A DNA stretch of 64,000 nt from RYN-111 sp963760125 (lineage in GTDB: Bacteria > Actinomycetota > Actinomycetes > Mycobacteriales > SCTD01), in NCBI GenBank assembly GCA_963760125.1, contig CAVXBV010000012.1, forward strand, positions 1 through 64,000, read 5' to 3'. The notes below the pieces were generated by a model that was not told where the DNA came from, searched no databases, and worked only from the letters and a program-made list of their open reading frames with translations. Both the position numbers and the translations under genes were made by a program. Of this stretch, positions 17,736 to 26,387 are shown in pieces; position 1 is the first letter of the stretch, and the number at the start of each line of letters is the position of its first letter.

Positions 17736-18674
17736 CCGCCTCGACCGTCGACGCGCTGGTCGCCGACTACCTGCACCGGCTGTCTGCTGCCGCGGCCGCG
17801 TTGCCTCCGGAGCGGCGCAGCGACGTGCTGTCGGGCATCGAGGAGCACATCGCCGACGCCCGGGCCGCCGGCGCCGCGGCGGACGAGGCGGCGGTGCGCA
17901 CGTTGCTCGACCGGCTCGGCGAGCCCGAGGAGATCGTCGCCGCGGCGCAGGACGAGGTCGGCGTGGCGTACCCACCGCCGGGCTATCCCCGTGCGCCCGA
18001 ACCACCGGTGGTCCTTCGCCCCCGCAGCACCGGGCTCGAGCTGGCTGCGGTCCTCATGCTCACCGCGGGGTCGCTGATCCCCGTCATCGGATGGCTCGTC
18101 GGCGTCGCGCTGCTGTGGAGCAGCCGGCTGTTCCGGACGGGGGAGAAGGTCCTCGCCACCCTGGTCGTGCCCGGCGGACCGGGACTGCTGCTGCTGGTCG
18201 GGCTTTCCTGGTACCCGGGCAGGTCTGCAGCGCGTCGAGCACGAGTGTGGCGGTCCCGTCGCCTGGGCCGACCTGGCGTTCGACGAGCCTCCCCTGGTGA
18301 CCACGCTGTCCTGTTCCGGTGGGCTGCCGTTCCCGACCTGGCTGACGCTGCTGATGGCGGTGGTGGCGCTCGTCGCCCCCGTCGTCGTCGCGGTCGCGAT
18401 CTACCGGCGGGCCCAGGTGCGGGCGGCCGCAGAGCCGCCCACACCGGTCACCGCACGAGCGGGCCGGTGGGGCGGCCTGGAGATCGCGGCCGTCGCGCTG
18501 CTGGGCCTGGGGTCGTTCCTGCTGCCCGGCGTCGGTCCGCTCCTCGGGCTGGTGCTCGTCTACCTGAGCGCGCAGTGGACCACCAGGGAGAAGGTCATCG
18601 CCACCGCGATAGCCATCGTCCCGTCGCTGCTGCTCGTCGTCGGAGTGTTCTCGTTGAGTGCTGGAGGTCTGTGA
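17732..18674 (+). pseudogene. HAAS-type (DUF1700-like) membrane protein, frameshifted
   Basis: Residues 1-80 form the HAAS domain (VADYLHRLSAAAAALPPERR, IEEHIADARAAGA, LLDRLGEPEEIVAAA), a signalling-type domain paired with PadR. Hydrophobic helices follow (LELAAVLMLTAGSLIPVIGW). At about 18216 the frame changes: the membrane-like sequence continues in the next frame (GLQRVEHECGGPVAWADLAF, then TWLTLLMAVVALVAPVVVAV and IAAVALLGLGSFLLPGVGPL) to TGA 18672-18674. Removing one base in CCGGGCAGG restores one protein of about 313 residues. Decay and a sequencing insertion are both possible. Confidence 0.75.
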
Positions 18675-18772
18675 TGGTGCTGGGTGCGTTCTACTTCGCC
18701 CTGCTGCTGGGGGTGCTGGGCCCTGCCCTTGCCGCCCTCTACCTGCTCGTGGTGCTCAACGGTCGCTCCTGA
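18674..18772 (+). CDS. Very small membrane protein, 32 aa
   Basis: ATG 18674 overlaps the TGA of the preceding HAAS-type frame (TGATG) and opens a 32-codon frame ending at 18772. The product is one hydrophobic helix (FYFALLLGVLGPALAALYLL) with a short polar end (NGRS). The overlap suggests translation coupled to the membrane gene, and the PadR-HAAS-small-helix order suggests one operon. No family recognised. Confidence 0.55.
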   Translation: MVLGAFYFALLLGVLGPALAALYLLVVLNGRS

Positions 18773-18792
18773 GCCTCTGACAGGCTGGGGGC

Positions 18793-19407
18793 GTGCATGA
18801 CTACGAGGTCCAGCAGTCCGACACCGTGTTCGAGGGTCGGATCATCGACCTCCGGCGGGACATCGTCGCCATGCCAGGGGGGACGACGTCCCAGCGCGAC
18901 GTCGTCGTGCACCCCGGCGCGGTCGGAGTGGTCGCCCTGCGTCCGGGCCCCGACGGGCTCGAGGTGCTGCTGGTCAACCAGTACCGCCACCCGGTCCAGC
19001 GGCGGCTGGACGAGCTCCCGGCGGGACTGCTCGACGTCGCCGGAGAGCCGGGGCTCGCGGCGGCGAAGCGCGAGTTGGCCGAGGAGGCAGGGTACGGCGC
19101 GGACACCTGGCACGTCCTCGCCGACGTCCTCACCAGCCCGGGGATGACCGACGAGTCGATCCGGATCTACCTGGCCCGCGACGTCCACGAGGTCGAGCGG
19201 GACGTGCAGGAGCACGAGGAGCTCGAGATGACCAGCCACTGGGCACCGCTCGCGGACGCCGTCCGTGCCGTGTTGTCCGGGGAGCTGGAGAACGCCGCGT
19301 GCGCGATCGGCGTGCTGGCCGCGGCCGCCGCGGAGAACGAGGGGTTCGCCCTGCTTCGCCCCGCCGATGCTCCGTGGCGGGCCCGGCCGGGGTCCGGCGG
19401 GCACTAG
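18793..19407 (+). CDS. Nudix hydrolase, ADP-ribose pyrophosphatase-like
   Basis: 204 residues from GTG 18793. The N-terminal strand set resembles ADP-ribose pyrophosphatases (SDTVFEGRIIDLRRDIVAMP, VVVHPGAVGVVAL), followed by VNQYRHPV and the Nudix box ending in AAAKRELAEEAGYGAD with the metal-binding REUxEEx core. ADPRases cleave ADP-ribose to AMP and ribose 5-phosphate. In actinobacteria this gene commonly lies between pyrG and xerD, as here. Confidence 0.9.
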   Translation: MHDYEVQQSDTVFEGRIIDLRRDIVAMPGGTTSQRDVVVHPGAVGVVALRPGPDGLEVLLVNQYRHPVQRRLDELPAGLLDVAGEPGLAAAKRELAEEAGYGADTWHVLADVLTSPGMTDESIRIYLARDVHEVERDVQEHEELEMTSHWAPLADAVRAVLSGELENAACAIGVLAAAAAENEGFALLRPADAPWRARPGSGGH

Positions 19408-19486
19408 GCTCGCGGGCGCCGGACACCCTCCCGGCGCCAGGGCGTCGGGTCCCGACCGGACGCGACCACGTGATCAAGGAGCGCTC

Positions 19487-20602
19487 GTGAAGGTCGGCAT
19501 CCCCCGCGAGGTCAAGAACCACGAGTACCGCGTGGCCATCACCCCCGCGGGAGTGCGCGAGCTCGTCGCCCACGGCCACGAGGTCTTCATCGAGCAGGAC
19601 GCCGGCGTCGGGTCCTCCATCACCGACGAGGAGTTCGTCGCCGCCGGGGCGACCATCCTCCCGACCGCGGACGACGTCTGGGCGACCGGTGATCTCGTGC
19701 TCAAGGTCAAGGAGCCCATCGCGGAGGAGTACCCCCGCATGCGCTCCGGGCAGGTGTTGTTCACCTACCTGCACCTCGCGGCGTCGCGTGCGTGCACCGA
19801 TGCCCTGCTGAAGGCCGGCGTCACGGGCGTCGCCTACGAGACGGTCCAGCTGCCCGACCTGTCGCTGCCGCTGCTCGCCCCGATGTCAGAGGTGGCCGGC
19901 CGCATGGCGCCGCAGGTCGGGGCGCACTGCCTCGAGCGCGCCTCCGGCGGCCGCGGCGTCCTCATGGGCGGCGTCTCCGGGGTGTACGCCGCCAAGGTCG
20001 TCGTGATCGGCGCCGGCGTCTCGGGCATGAACGCTGCCGCCATCGCGCTCGGCATGCAGGCCGAGGTGCTGCTGCTCGACCGCAACGTGGCGCGCCTGCG
20101 CGAGGTCGACCGGATCTACCAGGGCCACATGCAGACGGTCTGCTCCAACACCTACGAGATCGAGCGCGCCGTCGTCGACGCCGACCTGGTCATCGGCGCG
20201 GTGCTCGTGCCGGGTGCCAAGGCACCGATCCTCATCAGCGACGACCTGGTCGGGCAGATGAAGCAGGGCTCGGTGCTCGTCGACATCTCCGTGGACCAGG
20301 GCGGCTGCTTCGAGTCGACCCGTCCCACGACGCACGCCGACCCGACGTACGAGGTGAACGGGTCGCTGTTCTACTGCGTGGCCAACATGCCCGGTGCGGT
20401 GCCGAACACGTCGACGTACGCGCTCACCAACGTGACGCTGCCCTACGCCGTGGAGATCGCCGACCGCGGCATCGCCGCCGCCTGCGCCGCTGACCCGGCG
20501 CTCGCGCTGGGGGTGAACACCGTCGGCGGACAGGTCACCTACGCCCCGGTCGCGCAGGCGCACGGTCTGACGTCGGTGCCGCTGTCGTCGGTGCTGGTCT
20601 AG
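19487..20602 (+). CDS. ald: Alanine dehydrogenase
   Basis: 371 residues from GTG 19487 with AAGGAG at 19476-19481. Landmarks: MKVGIPREVKNHEYRVAITP, KVKEPIAEEYP (substrate lysine region), LFTYLHLAASRA (catalytic His), MAPQVGAHCLE, the nucleotide fold VVIGAGVSGMNAA and the late SVDQGGCFESTRPTTH. It interconverts L-alanine and pyruvate with NAD+ and ammonia. The frame is open further upstream to 19265, but the family N-terminus fixes this start. xerD follows after 8 bp. Confidence 0.96.
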   Translation: MKVGIPREVKNHEYRVAITPAGVRELVAHGHEVFIEQDAGVGSSITDEEFVAAGATILPTADDVWATGDLVLKVKEPIAEEYPRMRSGQVLFTYLHLAASRACTDALLKAGVTGVAYETVQLPDLSLPLLAPMSEVAGRMAPQVGAHCLERASGGRGVLMGGVSGVYAAKVVVIGAGVSGMNAAAIALGMQAEVLLLDRNVARLREVDRIYQGHMQTVCSNTYEIERAVVDADLVIGAVLVPGAKAPILISDDLVGQMKQGSVLVDISVDQGGCFESTRPTTHADPTYEVNGSLFYCVANMPGAVPNTSTYALTNVTLPYAVEIADRGIAAACAADPALALGVNTVGGQVTYAPVAQAHGLTSVPLSSVLV

Positions 20603-20610
20603 GTGCTCGC

Positions 20611-21540
20611 CTGAGCACGACCGCTGCGGAGCGTACCGTCCGGGCCTACCTGGACCACCTCGCGGTGGAGCGGGGCCTCGCGGTGAACACGCTCTCGTCG
20701 TACCGCCGGGACCTCGCGAGGTACGTCGACTTCCTGACCTCCCGCGAGATCAGCGCGCTGGACCAGGTGCGGGAGGCCGAGGTGAGCGACTTCCTGGCCG
20801 CGCTGCGCGCGGGCTGGGGGGAGCACCCGCCGCTGTCAGCCACCTCGGCCGGCCGGGCTGTGGTCGCCGCCCGCGGACTGCACCGCTTCGCGGTGCGCGA
20901 GGGCATCACGATGAACGACCCGGCGGCGCAGGTGCGGCCACCGACGCCGGCCCGCCGCTTGCCCAAGGCACTGTCGGTGGAGGAGGTCGCGTCGCTGCTC
21001 GCGGCCGCCGGCGCGGCCGACACGCCGCTGGCCCTGCGCGACGCCGCGCTGCTGGAGCTGCTGTACGGCACCGGCGCGCGCATCTCCGAAGCGGTGGGCC
21101 TGGCGGTCGACGACCTGGACCGGAGCCAGGGCCTGGTCCGGCTGGACGGCAAGGGCGGCAAGCAGCGGGTGGTGCCGGTGGGGTCCTACGCCACCCGCGC
21201 TGTCGAGGCCTACCTGGTTCGCGGCCGGCCGGCGCTGGCCGCGGCGGGGAGCGGGACGTCCGCGCTGCTGCTCAATGCACGCGGGGGACCGCTGTCGCGG
21301 CAGAGCGCCTGGGCCGTGCTCAAGGCCACGGCCAGGCGGGCCGGCATCGTCGCCGAGGTCTCGCCCCACACGCTGCGGCACTCGTTCGCCACGCACCTGC
21401 TCGACGGGGGCGCGGACGTCCGCGTGGTGCAGGAGCTGCTCGGGCACGCGTCGGTCACCACGACGCAGATCTACACGCTCGTCACCGTTGATCGGCTGCG
21501 TGAGGTCTACGCCGGAGCCCACCCGCGCGCGCTCGCGTAG
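20611..21540 (+). CDS. xerD: Tyrosine recombinase XerD
   Basis: 309 residues if started at CTG 20611. The core-binding domain begins YLDHLAVERGLAVNTLSSYR; the catalytic residues are all present: Arg in GTGARISEAVGL, Lys in LDGKGGKQRVVPVG, HTLRHSFATHLLDGG (His and Arg), LGHASVTTTQIYT (His and Tyr nucleophile). With XerC it resolves chromosome dimers at dif. The first in-frame GTG (20665) would cut the N-terminal helix, and no ATG/GTG/TTG lies between the ald stop and 20665, so a CTG start (MSTTAAERTV) is proposed. A probable dif site is in this same window at 51.8 kb. Confidence 0.9.
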   Translation: MSTTAAERTVRAYLDHLAVERGLAVNTLSSYRRDLARYVDFLTSREISALDQVREAEVSDFLAALRAGWGEHPPLSATSAGRAVVAARGLHRFAVREGITMNDPAAQVRPPTPARRLPKALSVEEVASLLAAAGAADTPLALRDAALLELLYGTGARISEAVGLAVDDLDRSQGLVRLDGKGGKQRVVPVGSYATRAVEAYLVRGRPALAAAGSGTSALLLNARGGPLSRQSAWAVLKATARRAGIVAEVSPHTLRHSFATHLLDGGADVRVVQELLGHASVTTTQIYTLVTVDRLREVYAGAHPRALA

Positions 21541-21548
21541 AGAACCGC

Positions 21549-21578
21549 TGTCCACAGTCGGGGTGTGGGTTATCCACA
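21549..21578 (+). promoter_or_regulatory. DnaA boxes upstream of parA
   Basis: TTATCCACA at 21570-21578 is a perfect match to the general DnaA box. TGTCCACAG at 21549-21557, preceded by C, matches 8 of 9 of the actinobacterial form TTGTCCACA. Both lie in the xerD-parA gap, so DnaA could influence parA-scpAB transcription or be titrated here. Confidence 0.5.
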
Positions 21579-21615
21579 TCCCGTCGGCGTGTCGTCCCCA
21601 GATTCCGGCTGGGTG

Positions 21616-21645
21616 TTGTAGGAGGCGGCCGTGGACCCGTACAGT
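21616..21645 (+). promoter_or_regulatory. Putative parA operon promoter
   Basis: TTGTAG (21616-21621), an 18-bp spacer and TACAGT (21640-21645) resemble a vegetative promoter. Transcription would start near 21652, giving a leader of about 65 nt before the parA start. It is the only good -10 in the 177-bp gap. Confidence 0.4.
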
Positions 21646-21717
21646 CCCGGCAGATCGCCAAGGGCACACGGCGAGAAGTATCAACGGCGTTCAAGCAGCA
21701 GAGAGGTACGACGACTT

Positions 21718-22581
21718 GTGAGTATGTCGACAAAGCCGATCCCCGTGGTGGGGGAGATGGGGCCGACCGGCCGACCGCTGCCTTACGTCCCGGACCCTCC
21801 GGTGCTGGAGCGACACGGACCCGCCCGCATCCTGGCGATGTGCAACCAGAAGGGCGGGGTCGGCAAGACGACGTCCACCATCAACCTGGGGGCTGCCCTT
21901 GCCGAGCAAGGCCGGCGCGTCCTGCTGGTCGACCTCGATCCGCAGGGTGCGCTGTCGGTCGGCCTCGGCGTCAACCCGCTGCAGCTGGACCGGACGGTCT
22001 ACAACCTGCTGATGGACCGGGACGTCACGGTCGACGACGTCATGCTCAAGACCAACATCGCCGGCATGGACCTGCTGCCGAGCAACATCGACCTGTCGGC
22101 GGCCGAGGTGCAGCTGGTGAACGAGGTGGCGCGGGAGCAGACCCTGCTGCGGGCGCTCACTCCGGTGCTCGAGGACTACGACATCGTCCTGATGGACTGC
22201 CAGCCCTCGCTGGGTCTGCTCACCGTCAACGCTCTCACCGCCGCCCACGGCGTGATCATTCCGCTCGAGTGCGAGTTCTTCGCCCTCCGAGGGGTGGCTC
22301 TCCTCATCCAGACCATCGAGAAGATCAAGGAAAGGCTTAACCCTCAACTCGAGCTTGAGGGAATTCTCGCTACGATGTACGACGCACGCACCCTCCACGG
22401 GCGTGAGGTGCTGGCCCGGGTGGTCGAGGCCTTCGGGGACCGGGTGTTCCACACGGTGATCAACCGCACCGTGCGCTTCCCCGAGACCACGGTCGCCGGC
22501 GAGCCCATCACGACGTACGCATCCTCCTCGGCGGGCGCCACGGCCTACCGCGACCTCGCCAAGGAGGTGCTGGCCCGATGA
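21718..22581 (+). CDS. ParA/Soj-type ATPase
   Basis: 287 residues from GTG 21718 (ATG 21724 is equally possible). The deviant Walker A motif CNQKGGVGKTTSTINL, VDLDPQGALSVGLG, the A'-like DYDIVLMDCQPSLG and IPLECEFFALRGV are all intact. This is the paralogue encoded next to scpAB in actinobacteria, not the origin-linked parA of a parAB operon, because no parB follows. It probably positions a cargo on the nucleoid, perhaps the condensin ScpAB or the basic partner encoded next. The stop overlaps the next start by 4 bp. Confidence 0.9.
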   Translation: MSMSTKPIPVVGEMGPTGRPLPYVPDPPVLERHGPARILAMCNQKGGVGKTTSTINLGAALAEQGRRVLLVDLDPQGALSVGLGVNPLQLDRTVYNLLMDRDVTVDDVMLKTNIAGMDLLPSNIDLSAAEVQLVNEVAREQTLLRALTPVLEDYDIVLMDCQPSLGLLTVNALTAAHGVIIPLECEFFALRGVALLIQTIEKIKERLNPQLELEGILATMYDARTLHGREVLARVVEAFGDRVFHTVINRTVRFPETTVAGEPITTYASSSAGATAYRDLAKEVLAR

Positions 22582-23159
22582 GTCGCCGGATCGCGCTGCC
22601 TGGCGCGGACGAGCTGTTCCGGTCCACCGGGGACGGACGGGACGCGGGGGAGGCCGAGCGGGCTCCCGACCGCCCGACCTCCGGTGCCGGAGGGACCGGC
22701 TCTGGCTCCGGCAGCTCCGGGCCTTCGGGCGCGCCGAGCACCCCAGACGCGCGCCCTGCCTCGTCGGGCAGCGAGCACGCGGGCCAGGGGGCACGCGAGG
22801 ACGCGCAGTACGCCTGGGGGGAGCGCGACGCGGACAGCCCGGCGCAACAGGGTGAGGCGCAGGACGGGGAGGACCTGGCGCTGGCGTCCGCCTCGGTCCG
22901 GTCCGCCCCACGGCGCCGCGCTCGCGCCGTCGCCGATCGCCGGCCGAGCGGGCGTGAGCGCCACGACGAGAAGATCACCGTCTACGTCTCCGCGGACGAA
23001 CTGATGGACCTCGAGCACGCGCGCCTGGCCCTGCGGGGCGATCACGGGTTGCCGGTGGACCGGGGCCGGGTGGTCCGCGAGGCCCTCGCCGTGGTCCTGG
23101 CCGACTTCGAGGCCAAGGGCGAGGCCAGCATCCTGGTGCGCCGCCTCCGAGGTCGCTGA
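22578..23159 (+). CDS. Conserved protein with basic DNA-binding-like C-terminus
   Basis: 193 residues. Residues 15-110 are low-complexity Gly/Ser/Ala/Glu, probably disordered. The last 65 are conserved-looking: DEKITVYVSADELMDLEHAR, then LPVDRGRVVREALAVVLADF and a basic end ILVRRLRGR. The strand followed by two helices resembles a ribbon-helix-helix (CopG-like) fold, so it may be the DNA- or partner-binding companion of the adjacent ParA ATPase. That role is inferred from the 4-bp overlap and the conserved neighbourhood. Confidence 0.6.
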   Translation: MSRRIALPGADELFRSTGDGRDAGEAERAPDRPTSGAGGTGSGSGSSGPSGAPSTPDARPASSGSEHAGQGAREDAQYAWGERDADSPAQQGEAQDGEDLALASASVRSAPRRRARAVADRRPSGRERHDEKITVYVSADELMDLEHARLALRGDHGLPVDRGRVVREALAVVLADFEAKGEASILVRRLRGR

Positions 23160-23843
23160 GTGCTGTACGCGCTCGAGCACCCGCTGTCCCTCCTCGTCCT
23201 GCTCACGAGCTTCGTCGTGGCCGTCGCCCTGCACGGGTTCGTGCAGGCGGTGGTGGCTGATCGCACCGGCGACGCGCTCCCGAGACAGCAGGGTAGGTTG
23301 ACGGCTGACCCTCGACGTCACGTCGATCCTTTCGGTGCGGTAGCGGCTGCTGTGTCAGGCCTGGGGTGGTCGGCGCCGCTCGAGCCGCGGCGGAGATCTC
23401 GCGGCGCGCTGCTTGCCGTGAACCTGATCGCCCCGGCCGCCAACGTGCTGCTGGGAGTGGGTCTGCTGGTGGCCTGGCGTGGTGTCTACGGTCCGCTGCC
23501 GGGCGACGTCGGTGGCCTCGCGTTCTTCCTCCAGCACGGGCTTCCGGCCTCGCTGAGCAACCTGGGCTCGGTGGCCCTGCTGCTCGGGGGCGCCTCCCAG
23601 CTCTACTTCGGCGCCCTGAGCCTCGTGCCGTTGCCTCCCCTCGACGGGGGCCGGATCATGCTCGGGCTCGCCCCGCGCTCGCTCGGTTGGCAGAAGGCCG
23701 AGCACTACCTGGTCGAACGGAACGTCGGCGTGGTGGCGCTCCTCCTGCTGTTGGTGGTGCCGCTCGGCGGGTCCGTTCCGCTGCTGCCGGCGCTCCTGGA
23801 CATCGTCCTTGGACCCCTGGTCCAGGCCCTGCTCGGCTCCTGA
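23160..23843 (+). CDS. Site-2-protease (M50)-like membrane protein lacking HExxH
   Basis: 227 residues with about five membrane helices. The topology and flanking motifs follow peptidase M50: the first-helix region AVALHGFVQAVVADRTGD, the post-motif segment GRLTADPRRHVDPFGA, and the late PLPPLDGGRIMLG that normally supplies the third zinc ligand (LDGGR). The zinc motif HExxH, however, reads H25-G-F-V-Q29: the catalytic Glu and second His are gone. It is therefore probably a pseudoprotease. GTG start directly follows the previous stop, in the segregation operon. Confidence 0.75.
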   Translation: MLYALEHPLSLLVLLTSFVVAVALHGFVQAVVADRTGDALPRQQGRLTADPRRHVDPFGAVAAAVSGLGWSAPLEPRRRSRGALLAVNLIAPAANVLLGVGLLVAWRGVYGPLPGDVGGLAFFLQHGLPASLSNLGSVALLLGGASQLYFGALSLVPLPPLDGGRIMLGLAPRSLGWQKAEHYLVERNVGVVALLLLLVVPLGGSVPLLPALLDIVLGPLVQALLGS

Positions 23844-23961
23844 GGCCCGCCGCGGCGACGCCACAGGCGTCGATGTGTGACGATGTGCGCCGCGCGCCAC
23901 CTGATGAGGTGGTCACGCGACGAGGGCAGGACCGCCGTGAGGAGGACCGGGTGAGGAGCGC

Positions 23962-24930
23962 ATGAGCGACGTCGTGTCCGGCCTCGCCTTGTCTCCGGCG
24001 CCGGCCCCCGGGGTGCCGGACCCGGCGGCGCCTGCTTTGGCCACTCCCGTGTCCGAGGGCGGGGCGCCCGGCGCGTTCACCGTGCATCTCGACGTGTTCG
24101 ACGGGCCGTTCGACCTGCTGCTGGGCCTGATCAGCAAGCACCAGCTCGACGTCACCGACGTCGCCCTGTCCAAGGTCACCGACGACTTCATCGCGCACAT
24201 CCGTGCCGCGGGCGCGGCGTGGGACCTCGGGCAGGCCACCGAGTTCCTCGTCGTGGCGGCGACGCTGCTGGACCTCAAGGCCGCGCGGCTCCTGCCGGGC
24301 GCGGAGGTCGAGGACGAGGAGGACCTGGCGCTGCTCGAGGCCCGGGACCTGCTGTTCGCGCGGCTGCTGCAGTACCGCGCGTACAAGCACGCAGCGGCGC
24401 ACCTCGGCGGCTTGCTGGCGGAGGAGTCGCGGCGCTTCCCCCGCCAGGTCGGCCTGGAGGCGCGGTACGCCGGGCTGCTTCCCGAGGTGCTGCTCGGCCT
24501 GAGCCCGAGGGAGTTCGCTGCGCTCGCCGCAAAGGCCCTCACTCCTCGTCCCGAGGAGCTGGTGGCGGTCGACCACGTCCACGGCGGAGCGGTGTCGGTG
24601 CGTGAGCAGACCGCGCTGCTGCACGAGCGACTGCGGCGCCTGGGCGGAGCGAGCTTCCGCGCGCTCACCGCCGACTGCGCCGGCACGCTGGAGGTGGTGG
24701 CGCGGTTCCTGGGACTGCTGGAGCTCTACCGGGAGGGCCTGGTCTCCTTCGAGCAGGCCGAGGCCCTCGCTGAGCTGCGCGTCCGCTGGACCGGACCTGC
24801 CGCAGGGGAGGACGGCGGCTCCGGCGACGCCGACGGAGGCGCGGCGGCTGCTGCCGGGGCCGAGTGGGACGATCCGACCGACACGTCGGCGCCCGATGCT
24901 CCGCCGGCTGGACAGAGAGCTGAGACATGA
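23962..24930 (+). CDS. scpA: Segregation and condensation protein A (kleisin)
   Basis: 322 residues from ATG 23962. The conserved N-terminal kleisin helix region reads FTVHLDVFDGPFDLLLGLIS-type (VFDGPFDLLLGLISKHQLDV), then ATEFLVVAATLLDLKAARLL; the C-terminal winged helix is SFRALTADCAGTLEVVARFL followed by ELYREGLVSFEQ. It bridges SMC heads and recruits ScpB for chromosome compaction. A Gly/Ala/Asp-rich tail of about 40 residues follows the family domain. Overlaps scpB by 4 bp. Confidence 0.93.
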   Translation: MSDVVSGLALSPAPAPGVPDPAAPALATPVSEGGAPGAFTVHLDVFDGPFDLLLGLISKHQLDVTDVALSKVTDDFIAHIRAAGAAWDLGQATEFLVVAATLLDLKAARLLPGAEVEDEEDLALLEARDLLFARLLQYRAYKHAAAHLGGLLAEESRRFPRQVGLEARYAGLLPEVLLGLSPREFAALAAKALTPRPEELVAVDHVHGGAVSVREQTALLHERLRRLGGASFRALTADCAGTLEVVARFLGLLELYREGLVSFEQAEALAELRVRWTGPAAGEDGGSGDADGGAAAAAGAEWDDPTDTSAPDAPPAGQRAET

Positions 24931-25610
24931 TCAACAACGAGCTCGTCAACGCACCTCCGAGCACCGCTGAGGGCTCGGGTGAGGCGTCCCCTCGCGAGGT
25001 GGCGTCCCCCGCTGGGCTGCTCGGCGCGCCGCACCAGGCAGGCGCGATGCCGCAGGGTCCGGAGCAGCCGCCGCTGTCGGCCGCACTCGAGTCGCTGCTG
25101 CTCGTCACCGACGAACCGGTGCCCTCGGTGACCCTCGCTCAGGTGGTCGAGCGCCCAACGGAAGAGGTCGAGCAGGCCCTGCACGCACTGGCGCAGGCGT
25201 ACGTCGACACCGGCCGAGGCTTCACCCTGCGGCAGGTCGCCGGCGGGTGGCGGCTCTACACGCGCGACGACTGTGCGGCGTACGTCGAGCGCTTCATCCT
25301 GGACGGCCAGCAGGCCAGGCTGACGCAGGCAGCGCTGGAGACCCTTGCGGTGATCGCGTACCGGCAGCCCGTGACCCGGCAACGCGTCAGCGCGGTGCGA
25401 GGCGTCAACGTGGACGGGGTGGTGCGGACGCTCGTGGCCCGCGGCCTCATCGTCGAGGCAGGCACCGACGAGCACACCGGGGCGACCGCCTACCGCACGA
25501 CGACCTACCTGTTGGAGCGGCTAGGTCTCCAGTCACTGGAGGACCTTCCTTCTCTTGCTCCCCTTCTACCTGAGATCGACGACCTCACGTCGGACTCATC
25601 CTCGAGTTGA
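24927..25610 (+). CDS. scpB: Segregation and condensation protein B
   Basis: 227 residues. After a 55-residue variable N-terminus, two winged-helix units follow: LSAALESLLLVTDEPVPSVT and LTQAALETLAVIAYRQPVTR with VSAVRGVNVDGVVRTLVARG. These are diagnostic for ScpB, the kite subunit of the SMC-ScpA-ScpB condensin. It overlaps scpA (ATGA) and is 9 bp from rluB; the three are one transcription unit in most actinobacteria. Confidence 0.93.
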   Translation: MINNELVNAPPSTAEGSGEASPREVASPAGLLGAPHQAGAMPQGPEQPPLSAALESLLLVTDEPVPSVTLAQVVERPTEEVEQALHALAQAYVDTGRGFTLRQVAGGWRLYTRDDCAAYVERFILDGQQARLTQAALETLAVIAYRQPVTRQRVSAVRGVNVDGVVRTLVARGLIVEAGTDEHTGATAYRTTTYLLERLGLQSLEDLPSLAPLLPEIDDLTSDSSSS

Positions 25611-25619
25611 GGTAACACC

Positions 25620-26387
25620 ATGAGCCAGCCCAAGAACGACTCCCAGCAACCGCCCCGACGCGATGACGGCATCCGCCTGCAGAAGGTGCTGGCTGCGGCC
25701 GGCGTCGGCTCACGTCGTGCCTGTGAGGTGATGATCGACGAGCGGCGCGTCAGCGTGGACGACCAGATCGTCACCGAGCAGGGGCTGCGCGTGGACCCGG
25801 AGAGCGCCGTCATCAAGGTCGACGGGATGCGCGTCACGACGTCGACCACGAAGATCTACCTGGCCCTGAACAAGCCCAAGGGCATGGTCTCGGCGATGAC
25901 CGACCCCGAGGGCCGTCCTACCGTGGGTGACCTGGTCATCGACCGTAAGGACCGGCTGTTCCACGTCGGTCGGCTGGACGCGGAAACGGAGGGCCTGCTG
26001 CTGCTCACGAACGACGGCGAGCTGGCCCACCGGCTCTCGCACCCGTCCTACAAGGTGCCCAAGACCTACCTGGCGGAGATCATCGGCCCGGTGCAACGCG
26101 ACGTCGGCAAGCGGCTGCGCGCGGGCGTGCTGCTCGAGGACGGCCCCGTCGTCGTCGACAGCTTCCGCCTGATCGACAGCGCGGCCAACAAGGTGCTCGT
26201 GGAGGTCGTCCTGCACGAGGGCCGCAAGCACGTGGTGCGGCGGCTGCTCGCTGACGTGGGACACCCGGTGCAGTCGCTGGTGCGCACGGCCATCGGCCCC
26301 GTGCACCTCGGACCGCATCGGCCCGGTCGGCTCCGGAACCTCACGCCCGGCGAAGTCGCGTCCCTGTACGCCCTGGTGGAGCTCTAG
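25620..26387 (+). CDS. rluB: 23S rRNA pseudouridine synthase RluB/RsuA family
   Basis: 255 residues from ATG 25620. An N-terminal S4 domain (IRLQKVLAAAGVGSRRACEV) is followed by the catalytic motif VGRLDAETEGLLLLTNDG with the nucleophilic Asp, LNKPKGMVSAMTD and the C-terminal LHEGRKHVVRRLLADVGHPV. It converts uridine to pseudouridine in rRNA. The family paralogue next to scpB is normally RluB. An unusually long non-coding stretch separates it from aroH, with which it is usually clustered tightly. Confidence 0.92.
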   Translation: MSQPKNDSQQPPRRDDGIRLQKVLAAAGVGSRRACEVMIDERRVSVDDQIVTEQGLRVDPESAVIKVDGMRVTTSTTKIYLALNKPKGMVSAMTDPEGRPTVGDLVIDRKDRLFHVGRLDAETEGLLLLTNDGELAHRLSHPSYKVPKTYLAEIIGPVQRDVGKRLRAGVLLEDGPVVVDSFRLIDSAANKVLVEVVLHEGRKHVVRRLLADVGHPVQSLVRTAIGPVHLGPHRPGRLRNLTPGEVASLYALVEL

